This document shows, in pieces, positions 1 to 12,614 of a stretch of 64,000 bases of DNA. The stretch is taken from positions 124,001 to 188,000 of the forward strand of contig JAGMVK010000007.1 in the NCBI GenBank assembly GCA_020747065.1, written 5' to 3'. Both the position numbers and the translations under genes were made by a program. How positions within the stretch are numbered: position 1 is the stretch's first letter; the number at the start of each line of letters is the position of its first letter. The notes below the pieces were generated by a model, which searched no databases, was not told the origin of the DNA, and saw only the letters and a list, made by a program, of their open reading frames with translations. This DNA comes from Cadophora sp. MPI-SDFR-AT-0126. Lineage: Eukaryota; Ascomycota; Leotiomycetes; Helotiales; Ploettnerulaceae.

Positions 1-792
1 GCTAATACTCCACTAGCCTCGGCTCAACCAAACTCGTCGTCATCGGCGGTCTGGCCGAACTCTTCAGCGGCGCCATCAGCATGGGACTAGGCGCCTACCT
101 CGCTGCTGTCACAGAACGCGATCACTACCTGTGTGAGGAACAAAGGGAGAGGGATGAAGTACAAGACAAGCCGGAGGAGGAAAAGGAAGAATGCTATGTG
201 ATACTGGAGAAGTATGGTGTACCGAGAGCGACGCTTGTTCCAGTCGTCGATGCTTTGGCGAGCAATACGGAACGTTGGGTTCAGGTATGTGTGAGATTTC
301 TACAAGTGGAGTACTGAGGGAGAGGATCGTTGGCTGACTGCTGTGGGTAGTTCATGATGGACTTTGAGTTAAGACTTGAAAAGCCGAATATTTCTCGAGC
401 GTGGATATCGGGTGCTACGATGGGGTTGTCGTATTTCGTCGGTTCGTCTCCCTCCCCATCCATATTTCGATTCTTAAATTCTATCCCATCTTCCCCTCAA
501 TTTTAATCTTAGTCCTTGACTCTCAACTAACGCTCATGACCTAGGCGGCCTCATCCCCATGATTCCATACTTCATCATTTCCAACGTCACACACGCACTC
601 TTCGTCTCCATCGCCGTCACAATCGTAGTGCTCATCCTGTTCGGCTTCGCCAAGAATTACATTGTGATGAAGACTGCAAAGGCGGGGTTCTATGGTGCGG
701 TGCAGACGTTGTTTATTGGTGTTCTAGCGGCAGGGACGAGCTATGGCATTGTGAGGGCAATTGATTCGAAGAATGGGACGAGGGTGGATTGA
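1..792 (+). CDS. CCC1: Vacuolar iron transporter, CCC1/VIT1 family (5' partial)
   Basis: Moves cytosolic Fe2+ (and Mn2+) into the vacuole in exchange for protons, the main iron-storage route in fungi. The window opens inside an intron: a branch site (gctaatac) and acceptor end at 16. Exons are 17-284, 351-441 and 545-792, and the joined frame gives 201 residues. Seen: the conserved first-block end GGLAELFSGAISMGLGAYLA, the charged Glu-rich cytosolic loop (metal-binding region in VIT1 homologues), then GATMGLSYFVGGLIPMIPYF and two more hydrophobic helices ending in GTSYGIVRAI. The N-terminal helices lie left of the window. The small introns have GTATGT and GTTCGT donors and TAG acceptors. Family assignment is firm; the exact metal is inferred from the family. 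Confidence 0.93.
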
Positions 793-2604
793 GGTGGTGC
801 TATGAGGGTGCGGTTGTGTCGGATGAACAGTATGGGCTCAGACTCTGAGATGGAAGCAATATTACATATGTACTTTTAGTATTGAGATGGAAAATCTCGT
901 CTTGCAGAGTTCCGCATTTGCGATTTCCTCGGATACAAAATAACCGAACAGGTGTTCGCCTTCATTTTGAAATTTTCGTTGACAAGACTCCCCTGTTTAG
1001 AAGTTCATGCAACGGATAGATGGGTTGACTTCATCTGATGTTTCTTATGCAAGACTGCACATGACTTTACTCCTGTTTAAATACTAGTGGCAACCCGGTC
1101 CTTTACCGTGTTCTTCAGATATCGGTTGAAATTTCTCTAGAGATCGCCGGTTTGACAGCGGGTTAGGATTCATGCGAACTTAGCTAGTATTTTGTACAAT
1201 GCGGTGGACTTCGAGAAACGTGTATGACAGACGTCTGTAGTGGTTTTCTCGGTCGTTAGGAAGTGGCATATATCAAAGGAGCCTGCCTCATCGTGTGTAA
1301 ATCATATCAAATTTCATACAGCATTTGGTAAAAGCTTCCCAAAAGATACATGGGTATGGCAATAATACGCCCAATATACCGATCTGCACTCCTCAACCGA
1401 GGAGAGGTCAAAGCCCAATGTCGAAACCATTCTCGCTTGTGAGTGGATAGCAGACCCCTGTATGTGTTGAGAAGGCTTGCGAAGTCATACAACTGCATCG
1501 CATCCTATCCTGTGTCTCTGCAAATTATCTTAACGACAATGAGTTTTGCGATAATATATCTTCATATAGGTCAACAGGCAGAATTTCCTAAACCACGTGT
1601 CGGTCGGTACCTGAAAGGTCTGCTTCTGTACCCCTGAAACTAGTGTTGCCAGCCACTAAAATTAGGCTGTGTTACAACAGGTCGGGACTGATAAGGGCGA
1701 TAGGGACTTTCCTGGGGGTGTTTAAGTGAGGGGACAGGGTTTGACAGGATGAGGTTAGGTTATGTTTCTTCAGAGAGGAGAGGGCTGAGACGGCTTGCAG
1801 CTAAGCTTCGATAAAATTTTGGTACTCCATGAAGACTCATTACGAAAATACTTACGATGTTCTCAATGTTTAGCTAAAGTGAAGCATTGAGGGGTTTGAA
1901 TGTCATATGAAAGCTTGACGACATATCGACTAGTTGATAGTTCAATATTCTATCAAAGGTGGGAAGCATCGTTTGGTTCACCAGATAAGCTCGCCCGCCA
2001 GAAGGACCCGGTATTTTAAATGCAACGACACTCGACCCAAGACAAGCAATACAGTAATCGTAGAATTGCATCAAACTCTCGCTACACATTTAACGCCTGC
2101 ATTGAGGATCTTAATTGCACTTGAAAGGGTTTCTGGGATAATCGATACTGTTTGTATCATCCGGTACCATTACTCGCTGGACGGAACGAGGGCGGGAAGC
2201 CAAGTTGCCAGCCTCACAATCTTCAGGGGCTCGAAATAATTGGAAATAATCTGTGCGCAGTACAGATACTCGCAACCACCACATACACTGCACCCAGCCA
2301 TCTGCTGTCAGGAATCGACATTACCTGGGATATCTACGGCTTCATCTGGCTTTTGCATTGGCAGTTGCAAATCCTCTCCAGTCATCTCCTGGCCTTGATC
2401 CGCATCGGTCGTCGGATCCTCCTTACCTACACCAAAATAACACCCACAGCAGCAGAACCAACATCTACAACGCAGAAACCTTTCAATTGCTGTCTCACTT
2501 CTCCCACGACCCTACCCCGACGCCATTCCTCCCCATGAATTACCCTCCATTCCAATAGCCACCCTCGCGACCCATCTGCCATCGCGGCCCCAAAATTCCG
2601 AGCT
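793..2604. other. Intergenic, no gene seen
   Basis: Short overlapping frames on both strands have no domain signal, no usable splice structure and mixed composition. The last 200 bases before 2605 are C-rich (CCCA/CACC runs), as expected of a fungal promoter and leader for the DOCK gene that follows. Confidence 0.6.
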
Positions 2605-5600
2605 ATGCCCTGGCAACCCCTCCCACGCATTGCCTTCGCCGTCGCAACCTACCCCTTCACAGCCCAAGACGCTGCAGACCTGCCCCTCGAACTCGGCGAC
2701 GAGCTGTACATCATCGAGCAGGGTGGCAAGAATGAAGATTGGTTTCGCGGATATCTCGTTGCGCCGCCGAGTCTGCTAGCCGGCCTCACGAGCGTCAAGG
2801 GACAGACGCTCGAGGCGCGCGTTTTCTCAGGAATATTCCCGCGCAGCTGTGTAGAAGTTAGGGAGGTACTGGGCGAGGATGAAGAGGAGTCCGAGAATGA
2901 GGAGGAGGGTGAGGTGCCGACTGTCAATGGCAAGGGCAGTGCACATGTCAGCGTTGATGCGGATGGGAGTCCCCTGGCCAGCCCGAGGAGTATACAGCTA
3001 GGGAAGAAGCTACAAGTCAAGAGCAATGGGGTGCCAGGAAGAACGAAGAGCTCGAGCAGGAAAAAGCGCCTCACGAATGGATCTGCGCTGTCTATGGCCG
3101 TCCCTCGAGATCCTAATGCACCGAAACCACCGGCTCCTGTGCCCATGCTGAAAATTGGAGACGAGACACCGACTTCTGCTTCTGAACCGCTGGTCGACGA
3201 GATCGCCTCGTGTCTGCGGGAATGGCATTCTACAAATCTTCACGAGCTGCTACTTTCGAGGCAATATCCGCTGCTGGACAAAATGACGAGCTTGGTACAG
3301 ACATTGGATTTGTCGAGGAGGCAATTCTTGCATAATGTGATGACGACGCATGAGATGGGGGCACTCAGGGAAAAGACAGTCTGGGACCTTGTCAAGGGAA
3401 ATAAAGTGTTCAATGGGGAGGTCATAGTACGGGATCCAGCTGAAAGAGGGAGGGTTCTGACAGGCGACGACTCAGCAGTGGAAATTACAAAGTTACAATC
3501 TATGATGAGTCTCCTGGAGGAACGACCACAACCTGTAGCGAACGAGAGCCTGACGTTACACCACTTGCTGATCGACGTACGTACTTTTGTTGGCGCGAGC
3601 ACCGAATCCACCACATTAGTATTCTTTGTAGCTTCGAAGGCCCCTGGGCAGACTGCGGTTGCGCTGAGCGAAAGTTACATCGTGGAAGTCCCGCCGAGTG
3701 GAGCTATGACCAGTCTGGCAAAGGCAGGACAGATGCGGACTTTGTTTACGGATCTAGCTTCATCTGATATTGGGGATTCCACGGCTGCGGATAGTGAACT
3801 GTATCTTGTGGTGAAGATCCAGTCAACACAGCAGGTCATTGGAGGAAAGCCAGCATCTAGAGGTGGGCTCAGCTCGCGAGACGGGTCGCAGACACATAGG
3901 AGTGACAAGCCCCCATCAACTGGTGGTAGTAAGTCTGGAAGGAGGAGCTTGATGTGGGGTCAAAAGGCGCAAAAAAGTGCTTTCTCGCGGAACGCTCCAA
4001 TATCATCAAAACTCAACTCACTCGCCGAGGGGCAGGAGAGTCGAGATGGGCCACCCAGTACTGCTGAATCGAAAACTTCAGAACGGAAATCAGCGTCTGT
4101 GAGCCGGATTGTTAACAGAACAGTCGGTATTGGGACTTTGAGAATCAATTCTCTCATGAAACAAGACGAGGAAATCGAGCAGGTAATCCCGATTTGGTCC
4201 CCAGCCACTGGATTTGGTCAAGAGCAAGAGGAAGGTGAGGGCTGGGAAGAAGTCATCAAAGACCTGATGTCAAGCAAATCTGGGAATTACGCGAAGTCGA
4301 GACGTGCAGAACGCCTGCAGGTCCACCTCAAAGCATTCCAGAGTTCCGATGCGGATGGGCTGATCAAAGCGACCCCAACTTTACTTGCTGGAGTTGCCAA
4401 GACGAGTAAAATGGGGTTTTCAGGTGCTCCGACGAAAGCGAGATCCGATATTTATGTTACGATTGATGAAGCATTCCTCCCACGACACGCACTAATCTCT
4501 CGTGCTATCGGCAGTGCGACACCTCTATCTTCTAGCATTGCTGGCACTAATCTCCAGATCACTCTTGAAGTATGTCGGGCAAGCGGTGAACGCCTCGAGA
4601 ACTGCATATATGCATCATCTAATTCGGAATTCGCTGCGTCCTCTTGGCAATCTACAGCAGCGGAGAAAGGCGATGCTTGGAACCAGACATTACGGCTTGC
4701 CATCCCCCCTGCAGATGTTCCAGGATGTCATCTCGCTATGACCCTATCCGATGCCCCTAATGCACCTTTTGCGATATGTCACTTGCCTCTCTGGGATCAA
4801 TCGGCTTTCATGAGAGACGGGCATCACTCGTTGCTCTTGTATCGGTATGATGACCAGACTAATACTGCAAAGGGACGGGAAGGTAGAACGGGATATCTGA
4901 ACGTGCCCTGGAATGCGAGAGGGAAGGACGATGTGAGCAAAGATGAGGCTGTGACTGGACCGATCGCGACACTTCGAGTGCAGACATTCCTTTGCAGCAC
5001 GCGATTTTCACAGGACAAAGTTCTGCTAGGACTGTTGAAGTGGAAAGAGCAGCCGCCAGGAGACGTACAGGAGCTACTTAAGCGACTGGTCTTCGTACCG
5101 GAGATCGAGATTGTCAAGTTGCTGAACGATGTCTTTGATGCCATATTCAGTATTCTAGTTGAACACACTGGAAACGACGATTACGAGGATCTCATTTTCA
5201 GCGCTCTGGTCACCGTCCTTGGAATTGTGCACGATCGAAGATTCAACCTCGGACCCCTTGTCGACCACTATGCAGAGAACACGTTCAACTATCCATTTGT
5301 AACACCATGCTTGGTCAGATCTTTCACCAGACTACTGTCAAATCCTTCGGACCCAGATACCTCAAGGAAACTACGGGCGACTTTCAAAGTCGTCAGGCAT
5401 ATCCTGAAATTCATCACACATGCGAGGGGTCAGCAAAAGGCTAAAGAAGCTGGTATTGGTATCACGAGTACTTCTCCCGGATTCACTCGACACTTAAGAA
5501 GCATCTTTAAGGCTTTGGACGGACTGATGCGAAGCAATGCACCAATACTCGTCGGAAGTCAAACGCTTGCCGTGCAGCACTTCCATACCTGGCTTCCCGA

Positions 5601-8600
5601 GCTCACTGGTCTACTGAGCACTGAGGAAATACTGCACATCGCAATCGACTTCATGGATTCATGCGCCCTGGTCAAGGGTAAGCTGGTATTGTACAAGCTT
5701 GTCTTGATTATCAACTACTCTCGACTTGAACTTTTCGCTAGTGCCGAACAGAGAAAGGCTCTTTGCGCGAATACCGTTCGATGGATCGCACCTCATTGGG
5801 GAAAGACACCAGAAGTGACCGACCAATGGAGAGAGCAAATTCGACTGTGCTGCTCTATTCTCTCCACACAGATTGACAATCTTGGTCCCGAGATTCCAGA
5901 TTATATCCCAAAAATCATCAATTCATACCTCGCGATCCGTGCAGCTCCAAAAACGGACAAGACGCGGCTGTCCTTGCTCTTCCCGATGACATATCCGTTC
6001 CCCACGAAACCAATCTCTGGCAAGGTGCAATTCGATGAAGTACTCATCGAGCTGTCTGCTATCCTCTCTTCGATCTCAACGTTGCCTGCGGGAATGCAGC
6101 TGGATCTCGCGGACGAGGAAATGGCTGTGCTTTTGGAAGATATCATGCACGTTCATTTGAGCATCCTGGATTGTGAAGCATTCCCTGCGAACTGGTTGAG
6201 CGTGCACATTTTCCACCATAAATCAACAATGAAGACCCTAGAATATGTAGCTGGGATCCTGCTCGAATCGTTCTTGCCTCACCCGGATGATGCCGAAAAT
6301 TACAATACGGAGGTGTGGAAAGCATTCTTCACAGTTCTATTGAAGCTTGTGGGAAGCGATGCTCTTGCACTCGAGACCTTCCCAGAGCAGAAACGCCGAG
6401 CCGTCTGGAAGATTGCAGGGGATGTACGGGAACACGGCGCTGATCTACTTCGGCGGACTTGGGAGGCCATCGGATGGGAAACGAGCTCAGATGAGCGTCA
6501 ACGATATAGTCTGGCCAAGATGGGTGGGTACCAAGTCCAATACGTCCCAGTTCTTGTGGGACCTATTGTTGAGCTCTGTCTCAGTGTCCATGAAGGCCTT
6601 CGACGAGTGGCTGTGGAAGTTCTCCAGACAATGATTGTCAGTGAGTGGACTTTGAGCGAGGATCTTTCTGTTATTCAGACCGAGATGATTGATTGCCTGG
6701 ATCGTTTGTTCAAATCGAAACCTTTGACGGAAAGCATCCTCCAGAAGCTCTTCATCAATGAGCTTCTTGTCCTGTTCGACCCTCTTGCCCAACTCAAAGA
6801 CGATTCCCTTTATGCTGCAATCAGAGATCTCATTGCTACCATTGACGAGTTCTTGGACCTCCTTGTTGCTGTGCATAGCACGGATGTCACTGGCGAGGCT
6901 TCGCACATGATCCATCGATTAAGATTGATGGAGTTCTTGCGAGACATGCAGAAAGAGGAGATCTTCATCCGTTATGTCCACCAACTTGCCCAGTTGCAAG
7001 CAGATGCACGAAATCCAACCGAAGCAGGCCTTGCTCTCCGCCTCCATGCCGATATCTACGAGTGGGACCCGACAAAAATCGTGCCGCCGCTTGTTGATCC
7101 TGAATTCCCGGCGCAATCCCAATTCGACCGCAAGGAGCGCATCTACTTTGAGATCATCAAATACTTCGAAGAAGGTGAAGCTTGGAGCAGTGCATTATCT
7201 GCTTATCAGGAGCTTCAGATACAGTACCAGGAGAACGTATACGACTTCCCCAAGCTTGCTCGAACCCAGCGTGCCATTGCTACGATCTACGAGACAATTG
7301 CCAAGGCTGATAAACTGGTTCCCAAGTATTTCCGCGTTACCTACAGGGGCATGGGCTTTCCACCCAGTTTGCGAGACAAGGAGTTTGTGTTTGAGGGATC
7401 ACCGACTGAGCGGACGAGTGCGTTTACAGATCGTATGCAAGAGCAACATCCTTCCGCACAGATTGTCACTTCTGGTGATGTGGATGATGTCGAGGGTCAA
7501 TTCTTGCAAATATCTGCCTTGACGCCACATCGAGATCTCCAGCATCATGTCTTCCAACGTGCTCGTGTACCGCAAGTGGTCCGAGACTACTTTCTTTCTG
7601 CGAACCCGCAAGTTTTCTCGGTAACGAGCAAGAGAAACACGGCAGGTCCTGTGCAGCAACACTCCGCGGAGAAGATCTTGTACAGAACCGCAGAGGCATT
7701 CCCGACAATTCTCCGAAGAAGCGAGATTGTTGATATTGATCGCGCGAAACTCAATGCTATGCAAACGGCAGTCGAGCGTATCATTCGCAAGACTGCTGAA
7801 ATGACTGTGGTGGAGAAGCGTGTCATTGATGGTGAAGATGATATGGCTCCTCTTCTCATTGACGCTCTCCAGATCTCGGTCAATCCAGGCTCAGAAACAA
7901 CAGTTGCGCGATACCGTGAATTACTCCCAGTCGCAACTGAAGAGGATGAGTTCCAAGAAGTTGAATTGAGCCCACTTCAGAATGCCCTCAAGATTGCGCT
8001 TATCGACCACGCTGTAATGATCAGACGCTGTCTCGCTATGCTTTCCAAGACTCCCGCTATCGGCTCCATTGAGCGGGAAGCAGTCGTGCAGAGTAAGCCA
8101 CATTCCATTTTCCTTTTCTTCCTCTCCTAACAGATGTCACAGACTTCGAAGCAACTTTTGCGCCAGAACTCGCATCCTTCGCCTTTCCCCAGCAAGCCAA
8201 ATCCCCAACCCCTACACCAAGCTGGGCCATTGCAAGTCCTGTCGTCAGCGACGGCTCTCGCCGCGAATCTCAAATGATGGGCCACGGAATGGGTCTTCGC
8301 CTCCCAAATAGCGCCACAAACGGCACTCTTGCCTCGACTGACACAGCAATCCTCGACACGCCAGGTGCCAGAGCGGGTCGGAATCGTCTCTCCTTCCTCA
8401 AACGCCAGCAACCACAATCTCAGTCTCAACCTCCTGAGCCAATGCTCAATGGTCTCTCACTGAACGGAATCTCTCATAAAGACTTCCCCGCCGCGCCAAG
8501 AGGATCAGCTGGTGATCATGATGATGATGATGGGTCAACAACCACCCGCTCGCGCTCCAAATCCCAATCCCGCTCCAAAAGCCAGAGTAAAGAGAACCGG

Positions 8601-8942
8601 CGCTCCTTCTTCGGCGGCACCTCGGCACTTGGGTCCATTGGTCGCGGGCGTGGCCGTCTAGACAAAGACGATGAGAGCGAGTGGGTCACACAGAGTGATC
8701 TCGCCAGCCAGCTGAACGAGAACGCGAATGGTGGCGCGTATGGTGGAAAAGGAGGGAGGAGGAGCTCGAGTAGTAACCGGCCGACGACGGCGAAGAGCGG
8801 TGGCGGCACAATCAGTCTGTCCAGGGATGGGAGTGTAGGAAGTAAGGTGGGAAGTGTAAGGAAGAGGCTGAGTCGGTTGACGTTGGGGAAGAAGAGTAGT
8901 AAGGCGAGTGTGCTGGTGGGGAGTGTGGCTGAGGAAGATTGA
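2605..8942 (+). CDS. DCK1: DOCK-family Rho GTPase exchange factor (SH3, DHR-1, DHR-2), Dck1-like
   Basis: Guanine-nucleotide exchange factor for Rho/Rac GTPases; the yeast counterpart Dck1 works with Lmo1 on Rho5 at membranes and mitochondria. Exons 2605-8092 and 8134-8942 (intron GTAAG..CAG, 41 nt) encode 2098 residues. Seen in order: an N-terminal SH3 domain (about residues 8-80, beginning AFAVATYPFTAQDAADLPLE); an acidic stretch and a Pro-rich PKPPAPVP segment near 173; a C2-like DHR-1 membrane-lipid domain from about 612 (RSDIYVTIDEAFLP); a long alpha-helical middle; and the catalytic DHR-2 from about 1440 to 1850 (YEWDPTKIVPP, YFRVTYRGMGFPP). The C-terminal 250 residues are low-complexity and Ser/Arg-rich. 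Size and domain order match the family. A single intron near the 3' end of a 6.3 kb gene is notable but not odd for fungi. Confidence 0.93.
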
Positions 8943-11249
8943 TTTCTCATAACGTCATTATTTGAGGTTACAGGTTGCGGCCCTTGCAGACTTCAGATCT
9001 TGAACCTCCTCGAGATATTGATATTCTAGAACCGTTGGGATTTGGGATTGGGATATGCTTTCCTAATCGTTGTGGAAGTAACAGCCTGGATATACCGCAT
9101 TTGCACTCGACTCCACTTGGTGCAGTACATACGATGTGGAATCGTCGCTTTTGATAATCTCCTTTTTGTGTTTTCTGGGGGTGGGATCCGGTCTGGTTTT
9201 CTCCTTTTAGCAAGCAAGCGAGCGCGTAAAACTAGGGTTCACTCATTCGATTTGTTTTTCTCCTTTCTGGCAGGCAGAATGGCTGCCACGTTTTGGAAGG
9301 GAAGGGAGCAAGGATGCTTGGGAGAATGGATGGATGGAAGGAAGGACCGATTGAGAGAACAATACCCTGTTTCTTTGTTTTTGTATTGTGTTGTTGACTT
9401 CATTTTGTATTTTTTTGGTTTTCTTGTTCCGAGTTTTGGACTGGAACTTTGGGCCTGGGCTGGGTGAGTCAGTGTGAGATTAGGAGGAGTGGAGGGGAGT
9501 CGAGGGGAAGGGTGAAGGTGAGGGTGAAGTTGAAGTTGAGATATGTATAATACAGATAAAAGTGACATGATGAGATAGGTTGTTGAGTAGATAGTTGACT
9601 CAGGGATAAGGAAAGGAGGAAGGATGGAAGTGTATAAAAGGAAGTTGATGATTGAAACAATTTGATCTGATCTGATCCGGCCCTGGAGATTTGGATGAAT
9701 ACCATGCTGTGGCTTTCTTTCTGATGAGTTGATCCCTGGCCTAAAGTCTGATTATTGGTTCCCGAAACCCTCTTTCAACACTCATTCTTCCTTTCCTTTC
9801 CGTGAGTTTATATTAAAAGATTGTGCGGCAAGGCTCACCTACTCCTAATTGTGAAGGTAGGCATAGGTCGATGTTCTGCGGTCACTAATAAAAAGTAGAT
9901 TTGTTAAGTGGAGAGAAGAGGAATAGAAATCTCTGTGAATGCTGGAAAATAGAAATGGATATGAGAGGAGTGTTGCGGGATATCTGAAGTGTTGATGATG
10001 CATAAAAAGATCTCCTACGTAGTCATGTCTCGAATCAAATACGCGGAATGCCATTGACTCAGTAATAAGTATATACCGACAAAACATGAGAAATGATAAT
10101 GACAAGGACATTGACAGTGAGAGAAGTCCCATGTTCCAAATACAGCGTCCAAGTGATGTAGTTAATGACCATATTCAAAATCTTCTCGAGTGCCAAAATC
10201 TCCTAATTTGATACTAAAAGGAAAGTTTTAAAATTGAATATTTGTCTTCTTTCTCCCCTGATATGGACAGGTTTTAGTTTCGACTGCGTTCGGACCTTTG
10301 GGATAGGTTGGTTCTATGTTCTTCTCCTCGAAGGTCTTTTTATTCTGTTGTCCTGGGGGGTGGAGATTGTCGTGTGGGAACTGTGAATGCAGCTGAGGAG
10401 TAAATTGACGGTACTGATGGTTGTAACAACAGGTCTGTGAGATGTATCCTGATAGGTTCTTTTAGTGCTTGAGGATGTGGCTTGACGAAGATTGAAGGTA
10501 AGTGTCTCTAGCATTCGATCCAATGCGACTCATGGCTCTGGAAAGAAAAACTTGAAACTTTCGATAGACGGGCTTACATCACGCCAGAGCAGTAATAAAG
10601 CCTAGGAGTACCATTTTTGAGTTGATTTGTCAATTGTGTTGGTCTTTGACTCCACCATTATTGGGTCTGGTCATCTGAATGCAAGATCTTTGGAAGCTTT
10701 GGGTTAACTTCGCTGCCATGCTGCACTCGCATAATGGCTGGGGATATGCTAGAAATACTGGAAATCCCAGAGCTTCACTTTGCAGACTTCTCTCCTTCCT
10801 ACTGGCTCCACAAGGCCAGCTTGTGTGATCTGCTCTCTCCACTTCACAGCCGCCGACTGTCGCTTCACTGGATAGTCTTTGTGCTGTTTCTTCCGATCGA
10901 GAAAACAAGATCCCGAGGGAGTGCAGATCTGAATGCTGATGAGCTGAGGCTGGCTCTCAACTCTAATCTGAATAGTACCCGAGGCTAGAGAACCTTAGGA
11001 TGAAAGGAGGGAATTGATCAAAAGCAATTGTTTCAACAGTGTGTAGTACACGTGCAGGAGAATGAGTGACGGCTGTTCGATGAAAAACTTTCCGGAACGC
11101 AGCTTCAGCTTAATGGTCTGATCGTACGCATTTGAGACATCGATCGTCCATAGACGATGGCGACCAAATCAGAAATGATTGGTTGGTGTTATATATAGTA
11201 ACGTTAGTGCAACCTTGTGACCAACCCATGTTACTCAACATCTGCTCAT
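8943..11249. other. Intergenic with polypurine tract
   Basis: No gene supported on either strand. From about 9481 to 9541 the plus strand is almost pure purine with GAGGGTGAAG-type units, followed by AT-richer sequence with TTTGTTTTT runs nearby. It could be the 3' UTR of the DOCK gene plus low-complexity spacer. Frames of 70-110 codons here look like random readings of biased sequence. Confidence 0.5.
9481..9541. repeat. Low-complexity G/A-rich tract
   Basis: Degenerate GGAG/GGTGAAG units on the plus strand (pyrimidine-rich on the minus strand). No function is inferred beyond a possible unusual DNA structure. Confidence 0.5.
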
Positions 11250-12614
11250 TCACGACGCCTGATGGAATCTGACTTGCACCCCAGTCCCACTCCTATTTTC
11301 AATCGCAGTATGCAAGTTGATTTCTCCAGGACCCTCTGTATTCTCACACTTATCAAATCGTTGCAAAAATCTCACAATCAAATAACTCGCCTCCATGAAC
11401 GCAAATTGTTCTGTTGACATTCAACCATTAGCTCGCTTAATCAAAAAAGGTTCCGGGTAGCGAAAGAGAGGTAAACTCGCGACCGAGACACTTGCGTGCA
11501 CCGCCACCAAATGGTATCCATTCCCATCCAATCTTTCTGCCCTGCCATCTTTCAGGCTTGAATTCTTCGGCATCTTCGCCCCAGATATCTGGTCGATGCT
11601 GGACCGTATACAGCGGGATGAGGATCTGAATGCCTTTGCGGACGAAGATTGGCTTGGAACCATCGGGTCCACCACCACGAGGCAGTGTTGCGTCCCGAAG
11701 GGCGATTCGTTCATTCATCGGGATGATTGCGACTATGCGAATCACCTCATGTATGACCCATTCCAGGTATTCACATTTCCTCAGCTTCAAGGCATCCATT
11801 TCCTCAATGTTTGACTGAGCTCCGAATTGTTCAAGGACGACAGAACGGAGCTTATCATATATCGCCGGATGCCGCGCCAGGAAGTAGAAAACCCATCCAA
11901 GTAGTGCGCCCGTTGGATCTCGGCCAGCCATAAGAGTATGCAGTGTCTCATTCCTCAACTCCATCGGATTCTGTGTCTCCTTGGCTAGCTCGTCCAGCAG
12001 GACGAATTTGCGACTGCCCTTCTTCTCCATGGAGAGCACATCTTTCTTACTTTCCAGTCTCTCCAGTATCATCTTGTCGATAACTTTGTGGATTTCTGCA
12101 CAGTGCTTTTCCATTTGTCGCATTGGCATCAACCAGTAGAATTTTCCTAGCGCGCCGCGCTTGTCGACGAGATGTTTTGCAGCGCCGAAATGGTGGTTGA
12201 AACCCGCGCCGTCGATGCTACCTTTCGTGGCAGTATCAAGGCCAGCAATGGCGGCTTGAGAGTGAACAGACTGTCCATATAAGAACTCGGTCGATGTGTC
12301 CAGGGTGAAGTAGAAGAAGAGTGGCTGGAGATCCGTTGTTGAAGTCCAGTTGTCGTCGCCAACTTTGAAGGTTTGAAGAAGAGTCTGCACATGTCTTTCA
12401 ACAAGGTGGAGATTCGAAACTTCTTCCTTGGAGAATTGCGGCCGTACCAAAGCCCGGGAATGTTTCCACTGCGCACCTCTGGAAGTGAGGATGCCTTCGC
12501 CCAGGAGAGGCATGAAAGCACTGGATCTAGTTGTGCTGATATCGTAGTCTCCGGATTGAGTTGAGGACATGGCTTTGACATTCTCAGGATCGCGGGTGAC
12601 GAGCAACTCATAAT
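11250..12614 (-). CDS. Cytochrome P450, CYP52-like, N-terminal part missing
   Basis: Heme monooxygenase of the fungal CYP52-like type (terminal oxidation of alkanes or fatty acids in characterised members). The visible coding is 12614-11481 and 11410-11250, about 430 residues against roughly 500-520 for the family. Seen: the I-helix AGRDPTG (family AGRDTT), K-helix ExxR as EVIR, the meander RDATLPRGGGPDG, PERW, and heme motif FGGGARKCLG. The second exon is joined by a 70-nt intron 11480-11411 with a GC donor (GCGAGT); this join gives CLGQQFAFMEASY, the canonical motif, and an ending VQVRFHQAS. A GT donor three bases downstream breaks the frame. Upstream, a CTAAC branch site and TTAG acceptor end at 12615, but I find no exon with the membrane anchor. 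It is either 5'-truncated (a relic) or has a distant or unrecognised first exon. Confidence 0.8.

Noticed and set aside
8515..8532. GAT trinucleotide run
   Set aside because: It is coding sequence in the DOCK tail (Asp run), not an independent repeat feature.
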